Assembly: GCA_002477805.1 (NCBI GenBank)
Contig: DLKQ01000013.1
Span: 18,321 to 82,320 of the forward strand
Length of the DNA stretch: 64,000 nucleotides
Reading direction: 5' to 3'
From: Christensenella sp. UBA7584
GTDB taxonomy: Bacteria; Bacillota; Clostridia; Christensenellales; UBA1242
Shown: positions 37,757-46,971 of the stretch, one piece after another
Layout: every line of letters begins with the position of its first letter
Position numbering within the stretch: position 1 is the stretch's first letter
Made by a program: the position numbers and the translations under genes
The notes under the pieces: generated by a model
Told to the model about the DNA's origin: nothing
What the model saw: the letters and a program-made list of their open reading frames with translations, nothing else
Databases searched by the model: none

Positions 37757-39151
37757 TTACTCTTTTTCAAGATTTTGAGATAGGTATGAAACAAGATTTT
37801 CAAGGCTAACACGCTCTTGTTTCATTGTGTCACGGTCACGAACTGTTACACAGTTATCTTCAAGAGTGTCAAAATCAATAGTTACGCAGTATGGAGTACC
37901 GATTTCGTCTTGCCTACGATAGCGTTTTCCTATTGAACCCGAAGTATCAAACTCGCTTCTAAATTTTTGTGAAACAAGGCGGAAAACTTGTTCTGCTTTT
38001 TCCGAAAGTTTGTTTGAAAGTGGTAAAACAGCTACTTTGATTGGCGCTAGTTTTTTGCTAAATTTCATCACAGTACGCTCTTCACCATTTTCTAATGTTT
38101 CGACATTATAAGCCGAACAAAGAACAGCAAGTATTGTACGGTCAACACCGACAGAAGGCTCTATAACATAAGGGATAAATTTTTCATTTGTGTGAGGGTC
38201 AAGGTAGCTCAAATCCTGTCCACTAAACTTTTGATGTTGAGTCAAGTCGTGGTCTGTTCGATTAGCAATTCCCCAAAGTTCTCCCCAGCCAAAAGGAAAT
38301 TTAAACTCAATGTCAGTGGTTGCGACTGAGTAAAAACAAAGTTCGTCTTGGTCATGGTCTCTGAGCCTCAAAAGTTCTTTTTCAATACATAAACTCTGCA
38401 AAAAGTCAAAAGCCTTTTGTCTATAGTAAACAAAATATTTTTCACTCTCATCAGGCCTGCAGAAAAATTCTAGTTCCATTTGTTCAAACTCACGAACTCT
38501 GAATATAAAATTCCCTGGTGTGATTTCGTTTCTAAATGACTTTCCGATTTGTCCAATTCCAAGTGGGAGTTTTCCGCGACAAGTGCGAAGTACATTTTTA
38601 AAGTTTACAAAAATTCCGCCCGCTGTTTCAGGACGAAGGAAAATTTCGCTCTTTTTATCCTCTGTTACACCTTGAAAAGTTTTGAACATCAAATTAAACT
38701 TTCTAATTGGTGTAAAGTCTGTTTTTCCACAATTCGGACAAGGAATATTGTTTTCTTTTATGAAATCTTCTAACTGTTTGTCACTCAGCGATTCTACACT
38801 AAAATCAAGAGTTTTTCCATTTTTAAAGAGCCACTCTTCAATTAATTTGTCCGCACGAACACGACTTTTACAATTCTTGCAGTCCATTAAAGGGTCAGAA
38901 AAGTTTGCAAGGTGTCCGCTTGCTTCCCACACTGTTGGATTCATTAAAATCGCACTGTCAAGACCAACATTGTTTGGTTCACGCTCTATAAATTCTTTCC
39001 ACCATTCTCTTTTTATGTTGTTTTTGAGTTCAACTCCAAGTGGACCATAATCCCAAGTATTGGAAAGCCCTCCATAAATTTCGCTACCTGCAAAAATAAA
39101 ACCTCTATTTTTGCAAAGTGCAACAAGTTCGTTCATTGTAATTTGTGTCAT
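37757..39151 (-). CDS. glyS: Glycine--tRNA ligase (single-chain, dimeric type)
   Basis: A class II synthetase of the eukaryote-like homodimeric form, 464 residues. Diagnostic parts are the opening [35 protein letters not shown], zinc-binding Cys pairs CKNCKSR and [44 protein letters not shown] (motif 2 region), [10 protein letters not shown], and [14 protein letters not shown] (motif 3). The anticodon-binding domain is at the C-terminus. AAGGAT lies eight bases before the ATG. It is 32 bp downstream of tex and likely cotranscribed. No T-box is seen. Confidence 0.97.
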   Translation of the reverse strand: MTQITMNELVALCKNRGFIFAGSEIYGGLSNTWDYGPLGVELKNNIKREWWKEFIEREPNNVGLDSAILMNPTVWEASGHLANFSDPLMDCKNCKSRVRADKLIEEWLFKNGKTLDFSVESLSDKQLEDFIKENNIPCPNCGKTDFTPIRKFNLMFKTFQGVTEDKKSEIFLRPETAGGIFVNFKNVLRTCRGKLPLGIGQIGKSFRNEITPGNFIFRVREFEQMELEFFCRPDESEKYFVYYRQKAFDFLQSLCIEKELLRLRDHDQDELCFYSVATTDIEFKFPFGWGELWGIANRTDHDLTQHQKFSGQDLSYLDPHTNEKFIPYVIEPSVGVDRTILAVLCSAYNVETLENGEERTVMKFSKKLAPIKVAVLPLSNKLSEKAEQVFRLVSQKFRSEFDTSGSIGKRYRRQDEIGTPYCVTIDFDTLEDNCVTVRDRDTMKQERVSLENLVSYLSQNLEKE

Positions 39152-39183
39152 ATTATAATCCTTTTTGCTGTTTTTTGACGAAA

Positions 39184-41517
39184 TTAGTCAATATTTCGCA
39201 TAGTTAAACTAATTCTATTTTTTGCAATATCTACGCCGATAACTTTTACTTTTACTCTGTCACCAACTGTAAGTTCCTCACTTGGGTGCTTTATGTAATG
39301 GTCACAAATTTGCGAAATGTGAACCAAGCCATCTTGGTGCACTCCAATATCAACAAAAGCACCGAAATCTATTACATTTCGAACCACACCGTCAAGAACC
39401 ATTCCTTCCTTTAAGTCCTCTATGCTGAGCAGGTCTCCTCTAAGTTCAACTTGTGGCAAACTGTCTCGAATATCTCTACCCGGCTTTTGAAGTTCGGCAA
39501 CAATATCATTTAGTGTAGGAACACCAACCCCGCAAAGCTGGGCAACTTTTTCTTCCCCCTCACTCTTTATTGCAGTAGGTAAAACTGAAAGTCCGCCTTC
39601 CTTAATTTTTTGCTGGTCTATGTTAAAATGTTTAAGAAGTTTTTCAACTGCTTCATAACTTTCTGGGTGAACTGAAGTGTTGTCCAAAATATTTTTTGCA
39701 TTAGGAATTCTCAAAAAGCCTGCGCACTGCTCAAAAGCTTTTGCTCCAAGTTTTGGAACATCAACAAGTTCTTGCCTACTCTTAAATTCACCTTTTTTAG
39801 CACGGTAATCTGCAATACTTTTTGCACTTGCACTATTAAGGCCGCTCACCCTTGCAAGAAGTGGAACACTTGCTGTGTTAAGGTCAACTCCAACACTGTT
39901 TACACAACCTTCTACCACGCCTTCTAGCACTTCTCCAAGCCTTTTTTGTGGCATATCGTGTTGATACTGACCTACCCCGATTGATTTTGGGTCAATTTTA
40001 ATGAGTTCAGCAAGTGGGTCTTGAAGCCTACGCGCGATACTAATTGCACTACGAATATTTACATCATAGTCTGGAAATTCTTGAGAAGCGAGTTTGCTTG
40101 CACTGTACACACTGGCTCCAGCTTCGTTTACCATTGCGTATTGAACAGGAATTTGTACTGATTTGATTAGTTTTACTACAAAAATTTCTGCTTCTTTGCT
40201 CGCTGTTCCGTTTCCGACAGCAATTGCGTTTACATTATGCCTATAAATCATATTTGAAAGCTCTTTAATAGCTTCATCAACTTTATTTAGTGGAGGAGTT
40301 GGATAAACAACCCCAGTATCTAACACATTCCCGCTAGAGTCAACAACTGCCACCTTGCACCCCATTCTGTAACCTGGGTCAATAGACATAACAACCTTTC
40401 CTTTTAGTGGTGGTTGAAGTAATAGTGGCTTTAAATTGAGTTCAAACATTTTTATTGCTTGCTCGCTAGCGTTTTCAGTAAGTGTTGCTCTAATTTCAGT
40501 TTCAAGAGAAGGTGCTAAAAGTCTAGAAAAACCGTCAGATACCGCTTCAGACAAAAACTGAGTTACCGAAAGTTCGGCTTTTGGAGTCTTTTCAAATTCT
40601 CTTGTAGCGTTGATTGCTTTTGTAATTAAAATAGAAGCGTCTTTTACTACTTTCTCACTCTTTTCTTCACTCTTTTCTGCTTCTTTTTTCTCTTCATCTT
40701 TAACTTTTTCAGTCTGTTTTTCATCTTTTACACTTAACTTGACATTTTCTTTGATGAAAGTTTTGAATAAAAAGTTTAAGCAATCCACTGCATCTTGTGG
40801 CTTCATTACTAGAAATGCTTTTAAAGCACCCTCCTTCTCGCCTCGATTTATTGCAAGCACGCGGTGAGACGGAATAGTTCTGACAAGTTCGGAAAAGTCT
40901 TTGTATGTTTCATAAACTTTCTTCTCGTCTTTTTCTTCTTTCCACTCAGTGGCAAGTTTTGCTTTTGCAAAGAATTTTTCTCGCATTTCTTTTCGTACAT
41001 TTGTGCTATCTGAAACAATCTCAGCAATAATATCACTTGCGCCCTGAAGTGCATCTTGAACGGTTTCAATGCCTTTTTCTGGATTAATATACTTTTCAGC
41101 TTCACTAACCATATTAAAGTCTTTTGCTTGCTTTAAAATTTCATCAGCAAGTGGTTGAAGCCCTGCCGAAATAGCAACTGAAGCCCTTGTTTTCCTCTTT
41201 GGCCTAAATGGGCGGTAAATATCTTCTACTTCGGTAATAGTTAACGCTGAGTCTATCTGTTTTGAAAGCTCATCGGTAAGATTCCCTTGCTCGGTTAAAA
41301 GCTTGATTACTTCTTCTTTTCTTTTTTCTAAATTTCTAAGCTGAGAAAGGCTGTCTGCAAATTCTCTGATAGTTTGGTCGTCACAACTTCCGTGCATTTC
41401 CTTTCGGTATCTTGAAATAAATGGAATGGTACAACCTTCATCAAGTAAATTTATGATATTATTTGCATAACTTTCTTTTAGATTAAATTTTGTAGCTAAA
41501 ACTTGGACTATATTCAT
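39184..41517 (-). CDS. tex: Tex-family RNA-binding transcription accessory protein
   Basis: The 777-residue protein has the full Tex layout: an N-terminal helical domain ([34 protein letters not shown]), a YqgF/RuvC-like domain ([22 protein letters not shown]), helix-hairpin-helix segments ([21 protein letters not shown]) and a C-terminal S1 domain ([36 protein letters not shown]). A ~35-residue Lys/Glu-rich insertion (about 253-290) lies before the YqgF domain. Tex binds nucleic acid and affects transcription and ribosome-associated processes in several bacteria. It is divergent from degV and upstream of glyS. Confidence 0.94.
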   Translation of the reverse strand: MNIVQVLATKFNLKESYANNIINLLDEGCTIPFISRYRKEMHGSCDDQTIREFADSLSQLRNLEKRKEEVIKLLTEQGNLTDELSKQIDSALTITEVEDIYRPFRPKRKTRASVAISAGLQPLADEILKQAKDFNMVSEAEKYINPEKGIETVQDALQGASDIIAEIVSDSTNVRKEMREKFFAKAKLATEWKEEKDEKKVYETYKDFSELVRTIPSHRVLAINRGEKEGALKAFLVMKPQDAVDCLNFLFKTFIKENVKLSVKDEKQTEKVKDEEKKEAEKSEEKSEKVVKDASILITKAINATREFEKTPKAELSVTQFLSEAVSDGFSRLLAPSLETEIRATLTENASEQAIKMFELNLKPLLLQPPLKGKVVMSIDPGYRMGCKVAVVDSSGNVLDTGVVYPTPPLNKVDEAIKELSNMIYRHNVNAIAVGNGTASKEAEIFVVKLIKSVQIPVQYAMVNEAGASVYSASKLASQEFPDYDVNIRSAISIARRLQDPLAELIKIDPKSIGVGQYQHDMPQKRLGEVLEGVVEGCVNSVGVDLNTASVPLLARVSGLNSASAKSIADYRAKKGEFKSRQELVDVPKLGAKAFEQCAGFLRIPNAKNILDNTSVHPESYEAVEKLLKHFNIDQQKIKEGGLSVLPTAIKSEGEEKVAQLCGVGVPTLNDIVAELQKPGRDIRDSLPQVELRGDLLSIEDLKEGMVLDGVVRNVIDFGAFVDIGVHQDGLVHISQICDHYIKHPSEELTVGDRVKVKVIGVDIAKNRISLTMRNID

Positions 41518-41546
41518 TTTTAATTCCTCTTTTTAAGTTTGTATTA

Positions 41547-41575
41547 AAATTACCACATTAGGCAAAAAAGGTCAA
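41547..41575 (-). promoter_or_regulatory. tex promoter
   Basis: Minus-strand TTGACC (41570-41575), 17-bp spacer, TAATTT (41547-41552). It is nearly back to back with the degV promoter. Confidence 0.6.
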
Positions 41576-41584
41576 GCGGTTTAG

Positions 41585-41613
41585 TTGACAAATTCAAAAA
41601 GATTTGTCATACT
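41585..41613 (+). promoter_or_regulatory. degV promoter
   Basis: TTGACA (41585-41590), 17-bp spacer, CATACT (41608-41613). Confidence 0.6.
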
Positions 41614-41654
41614 AAGAGCATATTAATAGGTTTAAAACTTAGGGAGAAAAATTT

Positions 41655-42509
41655 ATGAAAATAAAAATTACATCAGATAGTACAAGTGATTTAAGCTCGG
41701 AGCTAATCAAAAAATACAACATCGGAATTTTGCCTGTAACTGTTATTGCAGACGGAAAAGAGTACAAAGACGGTGTGGACATAACCACAGATGAACTTTT
41801 CCCGATTGTAGAAAAGACAGGCGAATTACCAAAAACGGCAGCAACAAACCCAACACTTTTTGAGGAATTTTTCAAATCTCAATTAGAAAGTGACGGGGGC
41901 TATGATGCGATTATTCACTTTGATATTTCGTCTAAAATCAGTAGTTTGTTTCAAAACGCACAAATTGCCTCTCAAGCTTTTGATAACAAGGTATTTGTAG
42001 TGGACAGCCTTTCTCTCTCAACAGGAATTGGTCTTCAAATGCTTTACGCCTATGAACTTGCGCAAAAAGGCGTTTCGGCAGAGGAAATTTATCAAAAAGT
42101 TTTAGAAAGACGCAACTCTGTTCAGGCTTCTTTCGTTATTGACACATTAAAATATTTGTACAAGGGCGGTAGATGTTCTCGCCTTGCAATGTTTGGTGCA
42201 AATCTGTTAAAGATTAAGCCAGTAATTGCTCTTAATGACGGAAAAATGGACGTAGATAGCAAGCCACGCGGAAAATTTGCCGATGTTGCAATGAAATATG
42301 TTGAATATACTTTGCAAAAATACAAGACTCCAGACAAAACAAGATGCTTTTTGACTTACACTACTTTAGATGATGAGATAGTACAAAAAATTTATGAGCG
42401 AATAAAACCTCTATTTAAAGAAGTGCTTATTACTAGAGCAGGTTGTACTGTAGCAACCCACTGCGGAAAAAACACTGTTGGAATTTTGTTTTATAACGAC
42501 GGAAAATAG
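41655..42509 (+). CDS. DegV-family fatty-acid-binding protein
   Basis: The 284-residue protein matches DegV along its length: KITSDSTSDLSSELIKKYNIGILPVTV at the start, the KTAATNP segment, FVVDSLSLSTGIGLQ, and IDTLKYLYKGGRCSRLAMFGANLLKIKPVI. DegV proteins bind fatty acids; in Firmicutes the FakB subgroup presents them to the kinase FakA for phosphorylation. No fakA is visible here, so the FakB role is a family-based inference. AGGGAG precedes the ATG. Its terminator is shared with the convergent NMN adenylyltransferase-like gene. Confidence 0.92.
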   Translation: MKIKITSDSTSDLSSELIKKYNIGILPVTVIADGKEYKDGVDITTDELFPIVEKTGELPKTAATNPTLFEEFFKSQLESDGGYDAIIHFDISSKISSLFQNAQIASQAFDNKVFVVDSLSLSTGIGLQMLYAYELAQKGVSAEEIYQKVLERRNSVQASFVIDTLKYLYKGGRCSRLAMFGANLLKIKPVIALNDGKMDVDSKPRGKFADVAMKYVEYTLQKYKTPDKTRCFLTYTTLDDEIVQKIYERIKPLFKEVLITRAGCTVATHCGKNTVGILFYNDGK

Positions 42510-42841
42510 AGATAAAATTGCATTAATATAAAATACTAGGTTGTCCAAAAGTAAAGCAAATACATAGGCAAAATGCAAAGCTGAAATAAGGTAGGAAAAT
42601 AAAAACTAAACACAAAAAGATAAACAAAAGTTTTTTAGAAAATAACAAAAACTAGTATCAGGCTTTTAAACTTAATAATACCAAAAATTTTTAAAAACCA
42701 AAAAATTTGTTATTTTAAACTTTGCAACAATCAATTTTTACTCAAAACTAGAAAAGTATTTTAATTTACCTAAAAATCGAAATTTAAACTATAATAAAAA
42801 TTGCAAGAATATAAATTACTATAAAAAATATAAAAAGTAGA
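42510..42841. other. Intergenic region after degV
   Basis: AT-rich, with no gene seen. It ends in the hairpin at 42832-42861. Confidence 0.5.
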
Positions 42842-42861
42842 CTAGTCAAAGTCTACTTTTT
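42832..42861. terminator. Bidirectional terminator between degV and the NMN adenylyltransferase-like gene
   Basis: Arms AAAAAGTAGAC (42832-42842) and GTCTACTTTTT (42851-42861) with an 8-nt loop. The stem overlaps the last codons and stop of the minus-strand gene. Confidence 0.8.
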
Positions 42862-43369
42862 TACTGAGCACTTTTGTGAAAAATGGTTTAGCACTTTCCA
42901 CCAAATAGTCCATATATTTTGTTGGCTCTTGCCTAATTTGTGTGCTACTTATGTTTACCTTAGTTCGTTTTGGGTCTTGCAAAATGTATTTTGACTCAGG
43001 AAAATATTTCGCATAATATGGAGCGTAACTTTCTTCACTGCCGAAAATAAAGTCTATTTTTTCGCCTATGCGTTCTTTTAACATTCTACTCCAAACTTCC
43101 CAACCATAAGGCATTGGCTTGATACCTCTTTCATCAAAAGGTACAATTTTGATATTTTTTTGTTCTCCAAGTTCTAGTCTAACCCACATTGCTTTTTGTG
43201 CAAGTGAAATATAAGGTAGTCCCGCTTGCTCACAAAGTTCCTCGCAAACAACTGGGTCTTCTCCAACTACAACATACAGTTTGTCGCATTTTTTGCTTGC
43301 ATCTAAAATTGCCTTTATGTGCCCCTTGTGCGGTGGCAAAAACTTTCCTACAAAAATTCCTGTAGACAT
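42842..43369 (-). CDS. NMN adenylyltransferase-like (NadR/NadM-type) nucleotidyltransferase
   Basis: A 175-residue cytidylyltransferase-fold protein. GIFVGKFLPPHKGHIKAI is the nucleotidyltransferase signature (HxGH as HKGH), and NISSTQIRQEP corresponds to the conserved ISxTxIR. The middle (GWEVWSRMLKER, FIFGSEESYAPYYAKYF) resembles NadR-type NMN adenylyltransferase rather than NadD. It would make NAD from NMN and ATP. The kinase domain of full-length NadR is absent. The ATG has GGAGG nine bases upstream; an adjacent TTG is an alternative. Confidence 0.75.
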   Translation of the reverse strand: MSTGIFVGKFLPPHKGHIKAILDASKKCDKLYVVVGEDPVVCEELCEQAGLPYISLAQKAMWVRLELGEQKNIKIVPFDERGIKPMPYGWEVWSRMLKERIGEKIDFIFGSEESYAPYYAKYFPESKYILQDPKRTKVNISSTQIRQEPTKYMDYLVESAKPFFTKVLSKKVDFD

Positions 43370-43403
43370 CAATTATTTCCTCCTATGTGTTGATACAAAT
43401 TTT

Positions 43404-43432
43404 ATTATAACACACAAAAAAACTTAACGCAA
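43404..43432 (-). promoter_or_regulatory. Promoter of the NMN adenylyltransferase-like gene
   Basis: Minus-strand TTGCGT (43427-43432), 17-bp spacer, TATAAT (43404-43409). Confidence 0.65.
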
Positions 43433-44128
43433 GTTTATAATAGGGCATACAAAAAAACTAAGAAAATTGAAAACATAACTGCTACTTTGTAACAAAAAGT
43501 CTTTTGTGTTTTTGATTTTAGTAAATTGATAATTAATTAAAACACTCAATTAAAATTAAACATTTTTGTTAATATTGCAAAATCAAACTAAAAACTACTA
43601 AATAAAATTGCAAACTCAAAAAATTATTCTTTTAATCCAATGTATTTAAAAAATGGGCATTGTAATCATCTTCCACACTTTGACAAAAAATAATAAAAGC
43701 TTTTAAGAAAATGAAATACATCAATAATTTTGTGAAAAAATTACTTTTACAACTTTTTTAATATTTTATATTTTTAGTGTTAATTGTGGAAAAGTGGAAA
43801 AGTCTTATGCAAAAGTTTTACTAAAAATAAACTAAATTTATGAGCTTTTTAGTTAAGCGATTACATCTCATTTATGGCTACCAATTTTAAAAAATGGGTT
43901 TTTGAAATTAGCATTTCTTAGATGACCACAAAGAGCAATGATTGTTTGAGAAAAAATAATGTTTTTTGCTTTATTTTACTATAATTTTTAGCGAAACACA
44001 AAATAAAATTGTGTTTATTCAATCTTTATTTAAAATTCCCGCTTGACTACAAATTCATCATTTACAAAGAAGTAATAAATTCATCAAAAAAATCTACGAA
44101 AAACACTAGACTATTTGGAGTATAATAC

Positions 44129-44155
44129 AAAAAATCACCAGTTCGGTGATTTTTT
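44129..44155 (-). terminator. thrS terminator
   Basis: Minus-strand stem AATCACC/GGTGATT with a 5-nt loop and a long T-run, 15 bp past the stop. The flank CTAGACTATTTGGAGTATAA just before it resembles the sequence before the terminator at 18229. Confidence 0.85.
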
Positions 44156-44169
44156 AATTTTTTATCTAC

Positions 44170-45906
44170 CTAAAAATCTTCTACAAGTTTAAGTGATTTG
44201 TTTTTGTTTTCAGTTTGAACAACTTTAGCAAATTTTTCTAGCGACACATCATTGACTTGCTTTCCGCCACGAATTTTTATCGAAACAGTATTTTCCGCTT
44301 GTTCTTTGCTACCAAGAATGAGAACATAAGGCACTTTCATCTTTCTATAATTATTAACTTTTGCACCCATTCCGCCTTGAGAAAGGTCAACTTCTGCTTT
44401 TAGTCCAGCATCTTTTAGTTTTTCTAAAATTGACTTTGCGTAATCAAAGTTTTCTTCACTCACTGGAACAATTCCGACCTGAATTGGAGCGAGCCAAAGT
44501 GGGAAGTTACCCTCAAAATGCTCAATTAAAATTCCAATAAATCTTTCAAACGAACCATAAATTACTCTATGAACCAAAACTGGTGTTTCAAGTCCGCCTT
44601 TTTCGTTCGCAAAAGTGAGGTCGAAGTTGCGTGGAAGTTGGAAATCAAGCTGAATTGTACCAGTTTGCCATTTTCTGCCCAAAGCATCTGTCATAATGAG
44701 GTCAATTTTTGGCCCATAGAACGCTCCGTCACCTTCGTTGAGAACAAAATTTTCTTTTCCAAAGCGATTTATCATAATTTCTTTAAGTTCAGATTCGGCT
44801 TTGTTCCAAAGGTTAATGTCTCCCATAAAGTCCTCAGGTCTTGTTGAAAGCACTGCTTGATATTTTACATCAAAAATACTGTAAAAACGGTCTGCTATGT
44901 CCAAAATTGCGTTGATTTCGTCTTTGATTTGCTCTGGTCGTATAAAGTTGTGCGAATCATCTTGCGTAAAACTTTGCACTCTGAAAAGTCCGTGAAGTGT
45001 TCCACTGATTTCTTTACGGTGAAGTTTGTCGCAGTCTGAAAATCTAAGTGGAAGGTCACGGTATGAACGAACTTTTCGCTTGTAAACCATTATTGCATTT
45101 GGACAGTTCATTGGTTTTAATGCAAAAGGGTTGTTTTCTTCACCTGTTGTGAACATATTTTCTTTGTAGTGTTCCCAATGTCCTGAGGTTTCCCATAGTT
45201 TTCGGGTGTTGAGTTGTGGGCTAGAAATTTCGTGATAACCGCGTTTTTCGTGCTCTTCTCTCCAAAAGGCAAGCAGTGTGTTAAAAAGCTTTAAACCGTG
45301 GGGAAGCCAATATGGCATACCTGGTGCGGTGTCGTCTAGGAAAAATAGGTCAAGTGCTTCTCCAAGTTTTCGGTGGTCACGGCGTTTTGCTTCTTCTATC
45401 TGAAATAGGTACGCTTTTAACTCTTCTTTTGTAGGAAAGGCAACGGCATAAATTCGTTGAAGCATTTTGTTTTTACTATCCCCTCGCCAATAAGCTCCAG
45501 CAATACTCATCAATTTAAATGAAACACTTCTTAGCTCTCTACTATTTTCCACGTGAGGGCCAGCACAAAGGTCAATAAATTCTCCGCTTTGATAAATAGA
45601 AACAGAGTCATCTTCAATACCTTCAATTAGTTCAAGTTTGTAAGGCTGGTCTGCAAAAAACTTTTTTGCTTCACTTTTTGTCATCGTGCTGTGAACAAAA
45701 TCTACATCTTGCTTGATAAGCTCTCTCATTCTCTGCTCAATTTTTTCAAGTTCCTCAGGCAAAATTGATTTTTCAATGTCAAAATCGTAATAGAACCCAT
45801 TTTCAATAGCTGGGCCTATTGCAAATTTCACATTTGGATATAATTCTCTAACCGCCTGCGCCATTATATGCGAAAGCGAATGTCTGATTGTTTGTATGTC
45901 TACCAT
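44170..45906 (-). CDS. thrS: Threonine--tRNA ligase lacking the TGS domain
   Basis: A class II synthetase of 578 residues. It begins directly with the N2/SAD editing domain (zinc-type HxxxH as HSLSH at 9-13, DLCAGPHV further on). The catalytic core has RDHRKLG, PGMPYWLPHGL, motif 2 (FRVQSFTQDDSHNF), GDGAFYGPKIDLI and motif 3 (VLVHRVIYGSFERFIGILIEH). The C-terminal anticodon domain includes VSEENFDYAKSILEKLKDAGL and GGMGAKVNNYRKMKVPYVLILG. Usual ThrRS is about 640 residues, with an N-terminal TGS domain of about 60 that is absent here. GGAG and a consensus promoter directly before the ATG leave no room for it. Confidence 0.96.
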   Translation of the reverse strand: MVDIQTIRHSLSHIMAQAVRELYPNVKFAIGPAIENGFYYDFDIEKSILPEELEKIEQRMRELIKQDVDFVHSTMTKSEAKKFFADQPYKLELIEGIEDDSVSIYQSGEFIDLCAGPHVENSRELRSVSFKLMSIAGAYWRGDSKNKMLQRIYAVAFPTKEELKAYLFQIEEAKRRDHRKLGEALDLFFLDDTAPGMPYWLPHGLKLFNTLLAFWREEHEKRGYHEISSPQLNTRKLWETSGHWEHYKENMFTTGEENNPFALKPMNCPNAIMVYKRKVRSYRDLPLRFSDCDKLHRKEISGTLHGLFRVQSFTQDDSHNFIRPEQIKDEINAILDIADRFYSIFDVKYQAVLSTRPEDFMGDINLWNKAESELKEIMINRFGKENFVLNEGDGAFYGPKIDLIMTDALGRKWQTGTIQLDFQLPRNFDLTFANEKGGLETPVLVHRVIYGSFERFIGILIEHFEGNFPLWLAPIQVGIVPVSEENFDYAKSILEKLKDAGLKAEVDLSQGGMGAKVNNYRKMKVPYVLILGSKEQAENTVSIKIRGGKQVNDVSLEKFAKVVQTENKNKSLKLVEDF

Positions 45907-45930
45907 TTTTTAGCTCCTTTTTACCCCCTT

Positions 45931-45959
45931 ATTATATAAGAAAAAAAATTTTTAGTCAA
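45931..45959 (-). promoter_or_regulatory. thrS promoter
   Basis: Minus-strand TTGACT (45954-45959), 17-bp spacer, TATAAT (45931-45936). The leader is about 20 nt, so no T-box. Confidence 0.85.
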
Positions 45960-45977
45960 TAAAATAGTCAAATTCGT

Positions 45978-46006
45978 TTGTATTTTTTATTCTTTTTTGG
46001 TAAAAT
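45978..46006 (+). promoter_or_regulatory. Promoter of the DUF4234 gene
   Basis: TTGTAT (45978-45983), 17-bp spacer, TAAAAT (46001-46006). Confidence 0.6.
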
Positions 46007-46047
46007 CATTATTAAAGTAGCCCTTTAGCGAATAATTGGAGGATTTT

Positions 46048-46455
46048 ATGAAACAAAGAAAGCCTTGGCTGATTGCACTTTTGAGCCTTTGTACTATTTT
46101 TGTGTACACAGTTATTTGGTGGTATCAGGTTCAAAAAGACATAAAAGAAGAAACAAACAACGGAATTATGGCGATTGGACACCTGATGATTATGCTCGTG
46201 CCTGGCGTAAATATTGTTTATTACCTAATTTGGATTTGTAAAGTGGATAGCAGACTGGCTTTTGTTGGAGCACCAAGAGGAAATCGTGCTTTTTGGTACA
46301 TTTTACTCACTCTCATCGGACTTGCCCCTTTTGTAGTCTTTCCTATGATACAATCCAAAATAAACAATATCGGACTAATTGAAGTTAGAGAAAAAACTAC
46401 CGCCGAAGCTCGTGCAGACAAATATGCAAAATACCTCACCCCAAACAAAAAATAA
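46048..46455 (+). CDS. DUF4234 membrane protein
   Basis: A 135-residue protein with three predicted membrane spans: PWLIALLSLCTIFVYTVIWW, IGHLMIMLVPGVNIVYYLIW and AFWYILLTLIGLAPFVVFPM. This spacing, with the WYQVQKDI and SKINNI segments, fits DUF4234, a family of unknown function. GGAGG lies six bases before the ATG at 46048; a TTG 12 bases earlier overlaps that site and is rejected. It is divergent from thrS. Confidence 0.75.
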   Translation: MKQRKPWLIALLSLCTIFVYTVIWWYQVQKDIKEETNNGIMAIGHLMIMLVPGVNIVYYLIWICKVDSRLAFVGAPRGNRAFWYILLTLIGLAPFVVFPMIQSKINNIGLIEVREKTTAEARADKYAKYLTPNKK

Positions 46456-46591
46456 GCCACCAGTGGCATTGTTGGAAACAATTGTAATAAAAATCCGCAA
46501 ACGAAAATTGAACTCTATTTTTGCACTGCATAAAAACGTGATTTAATTTTTATCACCTCTCGCAGTTGTTAAACTATAGGAGATGTTTTTT

Positions 46592-46651
46592 ATGCATAGT
46601 GAAATGAAATTGTACAAGATAGAATTTTACGAGCCCATAAAGAGTATGTGA
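46592..46651 (+). CDS. Mini-ORF 1 (19 residues), possibly a decayed copy
   Basis: MHSEMKLYKIEFYEPIKSM with TAGGAG ten bases upstream. Its DNA is related to mini-ORF 2 (shared TATAGGAG, TTTTTTATG, TAGT(G/A)AA and AATTTTACGAGC), but the downstream part is in another frame relative to the copy, so this unit may be frameshifted. Expression is unproven. Confidence 0.3.
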   Translation: MHSEMKLYKIEFYEPIKSM

Positions 46652-46698
46652 AAAGCCCCATTTTCGCACCACAAAAATAAAAACCTTTTTAAAATGAA

Positions 46699-46731
46699 TA
46701 CCTCCTTATGGTCTATCCATATAGGAGGTTT
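46699..46731 (+). promoter_or_regulatory. Strong hairpin that buries the mini-ORF 2 ribosome binding site
   Basis: ACCTCCTTATGG pairs with CCATATAGGAGGT around a 5-nt loop (one bulge) and is followed by seven T. It looks like an intrinsic terminator whose 3' arm is also the AGGAGG of mini-ORF 2, so it may act as a terminator or as a translational switch. Confidence 0.5.
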
Positions 46732-46735
46732 TTTT

Positions 46736-46798
46736 ATGGCTAGTAAAGAATATAAAGTGATTGCAAAAAATAAAATTTTACGAGCACGTAAATATTAA
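46736..46798 (+). CDS. Mini-ORF 2 (20 residues)
   Basis: MASKEYKVIAKNKILRARKY, basic, with AGGAGG seven bases before the ATG and a terminator-like hairpin just after the stop (AGGAAGA/TCTTCCT, 46804-46827, then T7). I do not recognise the peptide. Confidence 0.35.
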   Translation: MASKEYKVIAKNKILRARKY

Positions 46799-46803
46799 AT
46801 AAT

Positions 46804-46840
46804 AGGAAGAACATAAAATTTCTTCCTAAGTTATTTTTTT
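46804..46840 (+). terminator. Terminator after mini-ORF 2
   Basis: Stem AGGAAGA/TCTTCCT with a 10-nt loop, then AAGTTATTTTTTT. Confidence 0.5.
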
Positions 46841-46854
46841 CTAGCCCCCTACGG

Positions 46855-46931
46855 GAGGTAACTTCAATATACTGGTATTTTCTATAACAGGTAAAACCCT
46901 TTTGTTACCTCAACACGAAATCGTGTTTTTT
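46855..46931 (+). ncRNA. Candidate structured RNA ending in a terminator
   Basis: Closing arms GAGGTAAC (46855-46862) and GTTACCTC (46904-46911) enclose a 41-nt interior with further short complements (CTGG/ACAGG, GGT/ACC). The stem CACG-AAAT-CGTG with T6 (46914-46931) follows at once. No known RNA family was recognised. Confidence 0.35.
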
Positions 46932-46971
46932 AACATTGCGTTTTTTATTAATTTTTATCGCTTGTTTTCTA

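Larger units (their letters stand above)
43370..44169. other. Long AT-rich intergenic region between thrS and the NMN adenylyltransferase-like gene
   Basis: No gene is visible in 800 bp. It holds the promoter at 43404-43432, a DnaA-box-like pair (TGTGGAAAA/AGTGGAAAA, 43785-43801) and the thrS terminator. Confidence 0.55.
46456..46971. other. Region of tandem mini-ORFs and hairpins
   Basis: No conventional gene. It contains a weak hairpin GCCAC/GTGGC (46456-46467), two related mini-ORF units (46579-46651 and 46722-46798), the hairpins 46699-46731 and 46804-46827, and a structured block 46855-46931 that ends in a terminator. Confidence 0.55.

Noticed and set aside
44170..46006. Possible T-box leader for thrS (also considered for argS and glyS)
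   Set aside because: The promoter-to-start distances of thrS and argS are too short, and no GGGTGG-type T-box sequence is seen.
46848..46858. CCTACGGGAGG, identical to a conserved stretch of 16S rRNA
   Set aside because: Only 11 bases match, and the flanks show no 16S sequence; treated as chance.
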